10,484 bases of DNA. Source: Bacteroidetes bacterium CG23_combo_of_CG06-09_8_20_14_all_32_9. Lineage in GTDB: Bacteria > Bacteroidota > Bacteroidia > Bacteroidales > GWA2-32-17. The notes under the pieces were generated by a model that had not been told where the DNA came from, searched no databases, and was given only the letters and a program-made list of their open reading frames with translations. Shown here in pieces: positions 7,670 to 10,484 of the stretch (position 1 is the first letter of the stretch; every line of letters begins with the position of its first letter). The stretch is from assembly GCA_002771395.1 (NCBI GenBank), contig PCSS01000128.1, forward strand, positions 1 to 10,484, given 5' to 3'. Position numbers and translations under genes: made by a program.

Positions 7670-9607
7670 TTACTTTACTCCCGTAATAATAAATTCAGTT
7701 CTTCTGTTTAAAGCTTTGCCTTCTTCAGTATCATTTGCAGCAATTGGTTTCGAAAAACTGTATCCTTTATAACTGAGCCTTGAAGCAGCAACTCCATGTT
7801 CAATTAAATAATTTAAAACCGATTTGGCGCGGTTTTGTGAAAGATTAAGATTATGAGCTTGTGAGCCAACATTATCGGTATGTCCATCAATTTCTATAGT
7901 TACGCCCGTATTGTCTTTCATAAACATAATTAGTTTAGTGAGTTCGGCTTTTGATTCAGGTTTAAGCTCGTATAAATCCGTATCAAAAAAAATATTTTTA
8001 AGTATCACCGACACACCTGTTTTTATAGGGGTTAAGAAAACATCAAGTTTATAAGGCTTGGTAAAATCGGTAATACCTTGCAACGAAAAGTTATCACTGT
8101 AAAAAACATAGTCTTTTTTTGAAACGTTAAATGCATAATTCTTTTCAGCAGGAATACATACCAGGTATGAACCGGTTATTGGGTCGGATTTAAGACAAGT
8201 AACGGTTTCTGAAGTTTCCAGTTCAATCATTTCAATATTTGCTTCAATTTTTTGTTTTGTAACGGCATCGTAAACTACGCCTGCAACCCACGTAACAGGT
8301 GCAGGACGGGCTTCGGGGTATAGTTCAAATTGATAAATATCCCAATCTTTTGAGTCTTTGCGATTTGAGGAATACATAGCTAAATTTCCGTGTGCATTAA
8401 CAATTAAGCCGAAATCATCAACAAAAGTATTTATTGGATAACCAATATTTTTAGGAATGCTCCATGTTCCATCGCTTTTAAGTCTGGAATAAAAAATATC
8501 TTGTCCGCCCATACCGGTGAAACCATCAGAAGAAAAGTATAATGTTTTTCCATCAGGATGAATAAAAGGTGCATATTCATTTTTAGAAGTATTAATGCTG
8601 TCGCCCAGGTTTACTGGCTCCGACCATGTTCCGTCAAGTTTACGTACAGACATATAAATATCTCTTCCGCCTTTGGAGTCGGGTCTTCCACCCGATGCAA
8701 AAAAAAGCACACGACCGTCGGATGATGGTGCAGGGTTAGATTCCCAATGGTTTGTATTTATTGGTGGTCCTATATTTTCAGGTGTACTCCATTTGTCGCC
8801 TGTTTTTTCGGAAAAATAAATATCACAGGAGCCAAAATCCTCTTTTCTATTACAGGCAGTATAAAAAAGATAACGACCGTCGGCTGAAATGCTTTGTGCG
8901 CCTTCGTTATCTTCAGTATTTAGCGGAGGTCCCGCATTTATTGATGGAGACCATGTTCCGTTTTCGTTTTTGTGTGTTATAAAAAAATCTTCCTGCATCT
9001 GCACAGTTTCCATTGGTTTATGATTTTTTGCAGGAAGCTGAACTGTAAACATCATTGTATTTTCGTCGGCTGTTAGTGAAGGCCAATAATCTTTAAATTC
9101 GGTATTAACATAAGGTCCAAGGTTTACGGGATTAAAGGGGACGGGGTTTTTAACCGCATCGGCTCCAAATTCAGCATTTTTAAGTAATTGCTGAGATATG
9201 TTTATGGTTTCGGTATCAACTTCGGTGTAGCTTAAACATTTTTGTAAATGCTCAACTGCACTATCATAATTTCCGATTTTAAGTTCCGATTTTGCCGCTA
9301 ATAAATATATTTTAGGATTATAATCGGGATTTATCTCTATAACCTTTTTAAATGCTTCTATTTCCTTATCAAAATGAAACTGCTCATTTTCCATATCGGC
9401 TAATAACAAATAAGGCTCTATAAAGTTAGGGTCTTTTATGAGAGCTGCCCGAATATAATTATTAGTATTAACTAAATCGCCTTTATTATAATACCCTAAT
9501 GCTATATTAAACAATGTAATAGCTTTTTTATTTTTTGTTGAATATTTTTCCTGCGAAAATCCTGTAAGTGAAATTAAAACTAATAATATTATTAATATTT
9601 TGTGCAT
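7670..9607 (-). CDS. OmpA-family envelope protein with TPR, PD40 propeller and regulatory-like domain (PorE-like architecture)
   Basis: A complete 645-residue exported protein. Residues 1-19 (MHKILIILLVLISLTGFSQ) form a signal peptide with cleavage likely after FSQ; there is no lipobox cysteine. Residues about 27-130 are TPR-like helices for protein contacts. Residues about 160-430 hold repeated PD40/WD40-like propeller motifs such as SADGRYLFYT, PDGKTLYFSSDG and GGxDIYxS. Residues about 438-525 look like a carboxypeptidase-regulatory-like beta sandwich (VAGVVYDAVTKQKI). Residues about 534-643 are an OmpA C-terminal domain with GHTDNVG, LSQNRA and NRRTEF; D578 and R593 are the usual peptidoglycan diaminopimelate contacts. 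This order matches PorE, which ties the type IX secretion machine to the cell wall, but PorE is described as a lipoprotein and Bacteroidota carry several paralogues of this architecture, so a structural envelope role is safer than a named one. It starts nine bases after the queE stop, so it is probably cotranscribed. Confidence 0.92.
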   Translation of the reverse strand: MHKILIILLVLISLTGFSQEKYSTKNKKAITLFNIALGYYNKGDLVNTNNYIRAALIKDPNFIEPYLLLADMENEQFHFDKEIEAFKKVIEINPDYNPKIYLLAAKSELKIGNYDSAVEHLQKCLSYTEVDTETINISQQLLKNAEFGADAVKNPVPFNPVNLGPYVNTEFKDYWPSLTADENTMMFTVQLPAKNHKPMETVQMQEDFFITHKNENGTWSPSINAGPPLNTEDNEGAQSISADGRYLFYTACNRKEDFGSCDIYFSEKTGDKWSTPENIGPPINTNHWESNPAPSSDGRVLFFASGGRPDSKGGRDIYMSVRKLDGTWSEPVNLGDSINTSKNEYAPFIHPDGKTLYFSSDGFTGMGGQDIFYSRLKSDGTWSIPKNIGYPINTFVDDFGLIVNAHGNLAMYSSNRKDSKDWDIYQFELYPEARPAPVTWVAGVVYDAVTKQKIEANIEMIELETSETVTCLKSDPITGSYLVCIPAEKNYAFNVSKKDYVFYSDNFSLQGITDFTKPYKLDVFLTPIKTGVSVILKNIFFDTDLYELKPESKAELTKLIMFMKDNTGVTIEIDGHTDNVGSQAHNLNLSQNRAKSVLNYLIEHGVAASRLSYKGYSFSKPIAANDTEEGKALNRRTEFIITGVK

Positions 9608-9616
9608 ATTATTTTA

Positions 9617-10240
9617 TTAAGGAATACGCATAAATTTATGCGCCTGTATTGAAATATTCCATTTTGGATTTGCTTTTACATATTCTACTACTTTATCAAT
9701 AATTTTGCTAAAACGGCTCCATTCCGGTTGCAGAAAGAGTTTAGATTCAGGTTTTACCAGCAAAGCATTTTCTTCGGCCCACAAAAAGTCGTTAGAACTT
9801 TGAATAATAACTTTTAACTCATCTGCCTTGTTATAAATTTCAGAAAGTGGCGGGTTTTGTTTTTTTGGCGAAAGGCAAATCCAGTCCCATTTGCCAGATA
9901 AAGGATATACTCCGCTTGTTTCGAGAAAAGTTGAAATTCCATTATTTTTTAAGTTTTCACACAAATCATCGAGATTATAACTGAGAGGTTCGCCACCAGT
10001 TATAACGACGGCTTTTGCAGGAAATTTTGCTGCATTTTCAACAATTTCATTAACACTAACAAGCCATTCTGACTGATTATTCCACGAAAATTTAGTATCG
10101 CACCAGTTGCAGCCAATATCACAACCTGCAATACGTATAAAATATGCCGCTTTACCGGTATGAAAACCCTCACCCTGAATAGAATAAAATTTTTCAATAA
10201 CAGGTAGTTTTATTCCTGAATCTTTTTCCGAAATTAACAT
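9617..10240 (-). CDS. queE: 7-carboxy-7-deazaguanine synthase QueE
   Basis: Radical-SAM enzyme that converts 6-carboxy-5,6,7,8-tetrahydropterin to 7-carboxy-7-deazaguanine, the ring-contraction step toward preQ0, queuosine in tRNA and other deazaguanines. The protein is complete at 207 residues, near the lower end for the family. Seen: the N-terminal signature EKFYSIQGEGFHTGKAAYFI (16-35); the iron-sulfur cluster motif C40-x3-C44-x2-C47 in CDIGCNWCDT; the SAM-binding GGEP at 82-85; ETSG at 107-110; SPK at 124-126; and the C-terminal QAHKFMRIP. The ATG at 10240 fits because a promoter-like box lies about 20 bases upstream and the conserved part begins soon after it. No other queuosine gene (queC, queD, queF) is visible in the window. 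The downstream neighbour is an unrelated OmpA-family gene nine bases away, so cotranscription rather than shared function is implied. Confidence 0.96.
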   Translation of the reverse strand: MLISEKDSGIKLPVIEKFYSIQGEGFHTGKAAYFIRIAGCDIGCNWCDTKFSWNNQSEWLVSVNEIVENAAKFPAKAVVITGGEPLSYNLDDLCENLKNNGISTFLETSGVYPLSGKWDWICLSPKKQNPPLSEIYNKADELKVIIQSSNDFLWAEENALLVKPESKLFLQPEWSRFSKIIDKVVEYVKANPKWNISIQAHKFMRIP

Positions 10241-10260
10241 CTTTTACAAAATTCAAAGTA

Positions 10261-10268
10261 CAAAAGTA
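10261..10268 (-). promoter_or_regulatory. Candidate Bacteroidota -7 promoter box for queE and the downstream OmpA-family gene
   Basis: On the minus strand this reads TACTTTTG, fitting TAnnTTTG. It ends 20 bases before the queE ATG, which would give a leader of about 15 bases. A partial -33-like CTTTAG sits roughly 19 bases further upstream. The short predicted leader leaves no room for a riboswitch. The motif is short, so confidence is moderate. Confidence 0.42.
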
Positions 10269-10484
10269 ATCTTATAAAACGACTAAAGCGAGTTATACTT
10301 TGAAAGGGCATATTTCGGCATGCTCAATATCAAAAATGCGTTTCTTTAACAAGCGGCAGTAAGCAGTAGCGGTAGGCAGGACTACCTTTTAAGGATTTTA
10401 AATCCTAATTCCTTAATCTTTCACTGTTGCTGCCAACTTTAATAAGTAAGTTGTCGCCTATTTAGAGTCTGTCCGTAAAATCGA
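10269..10484. other. Non-coding region upstream of queE to the window edge
   Basis: Apart from the nested repeat block at 10355-10434, no coding frame was recognised on either strand. The last bases, GAGTCTGTCCGTAAAATCGA (10465-10484), look unlike the surrounding A/T-rich spacer and faintly recall the end of an insertion sequence, but no transposase gene or matching inverted end is visible, so no mobile element is called. Confidence 0.5.
10355..10434. repeat. Nested inverted repeats with degenerate GGCAGTA-type units upstream of queE
   Basis: Outer arms GGCAGTAAGCAGT (10355-10367) and ACTGTTGCTGCC (10423-10434) are nearly complementary. Between them lie two smaller inverted repeats: GGTAG/CTACC (10371-10375 and 10382-10386), followed by TTTT, and AGGATTT/AAATCCT (10392-10398 and 10400-10406, one-base centre). 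The left side is also a degenerate run of roughly 7-base units (GGCAGT, AAGCAGT, AGCGGT, AGGCAGG), a style of intergenic repeat common in Bacteroidota. The block could fold into a branched structure in DNA or RNA. It lies about 95 bases beyond the queE promoter-like box, so it is more likely a dispersed repeat or a terminator for a gene to the right than a queE leader element. Confidence 0.5.

Noticed and set aside
7660..7676. AAAGTA/TACTTT hairpin over the stop codon of the OmpA-family gene, considered as a terminator
   Set aside because: The stem is A/T-rich and weak, it overlaps the coding end, and no T-run follows on the minus strand.
7254..7772. Plus-strand open frames at 7254-7517 and 7581-7772
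   Set aside because: They overlap the ends of well-supported minus-strand genes and the A/T-rich gap; the hydrophobic translations follow from T-rich DNA.
10000..10197. Second minus-strand open frame inside queE
   Set aside because: It is a shifted frame of queE, whose own frame carries all radical-SAM motifs.
10241..10320. Possible preQ1 riboswitch ahead of queE
   Set aside because: No preQ1-type stem-loop with the A-rich tail was seen, and the predicted transcript leader is too short to contain one.

Overview
The window looks like chromosomal DNA of a Bacteroidota bacterium. It is A+T-rich, and all four recognisable genes lie on the minus strand. They include families typical of that phylum: a very large alpha-2-macroglobulin, and an OmpA-type protein with TPR, PD40 propeller and carboxypeptidase-regulatory-like parts. 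Two upstream regions carry boxes fitting the Bacteroidota -7 promoter consensus TAnnTTTG, and signal peptides end in the common GFSQ-type site. No rRNA, tRNA, CRISPR array or complete insertion sequence was seen.

Layout in the direction of transcription (high to low coordinates). 10241-10484 is non-coding, with nested inverted repeats and a probable promoter. It leads into queE (9617-10240), the radical-SAM enzyme of 7-deazaguanine synthesis. Nine bases later comes a periplasmic/outer-membrane OmpA-family protein (7670-9607) with the domain order known from the type IX secretion component PorE; the two probably share a transcript. A 216-base gap (7454-7669) holds a degenerate AAGATTGA repeat cluster, a -7-like box and a perfect 11-bp inverted repeat. 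Next is a 615-residue protein (5606-7453), read here as an unusual assembly of RNA-polymerase-derived parts: two alpha-CTD-like helix-hairpin-helix modules, a sigma region 4-like helix-turn-helix and two C-terminal HARE-like winged helices. A second gap (5321-5605) contains a G/C-rich palindromic element resembling a dispersed Bacteroidota repeat. From 5320 to the left edge runs one open frame of 1773 codons, an alpha-2-macroglobulin with an intact CSEQ thioester motif; its C-terminus lies outside the window.

No single pathway links the genes. queE is housekeeping tRNA-modification metabolism. The OmpA-like protein and the macroglobulin both act in the envelope. The 615-residue protein is the least ordinary item: probably a DNA-binding transcription-related regulator, with a palindrome just downstream of its putative promoter that could serve autoregulation. 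Domain calls come from reading motifs by eye, without any profile search.
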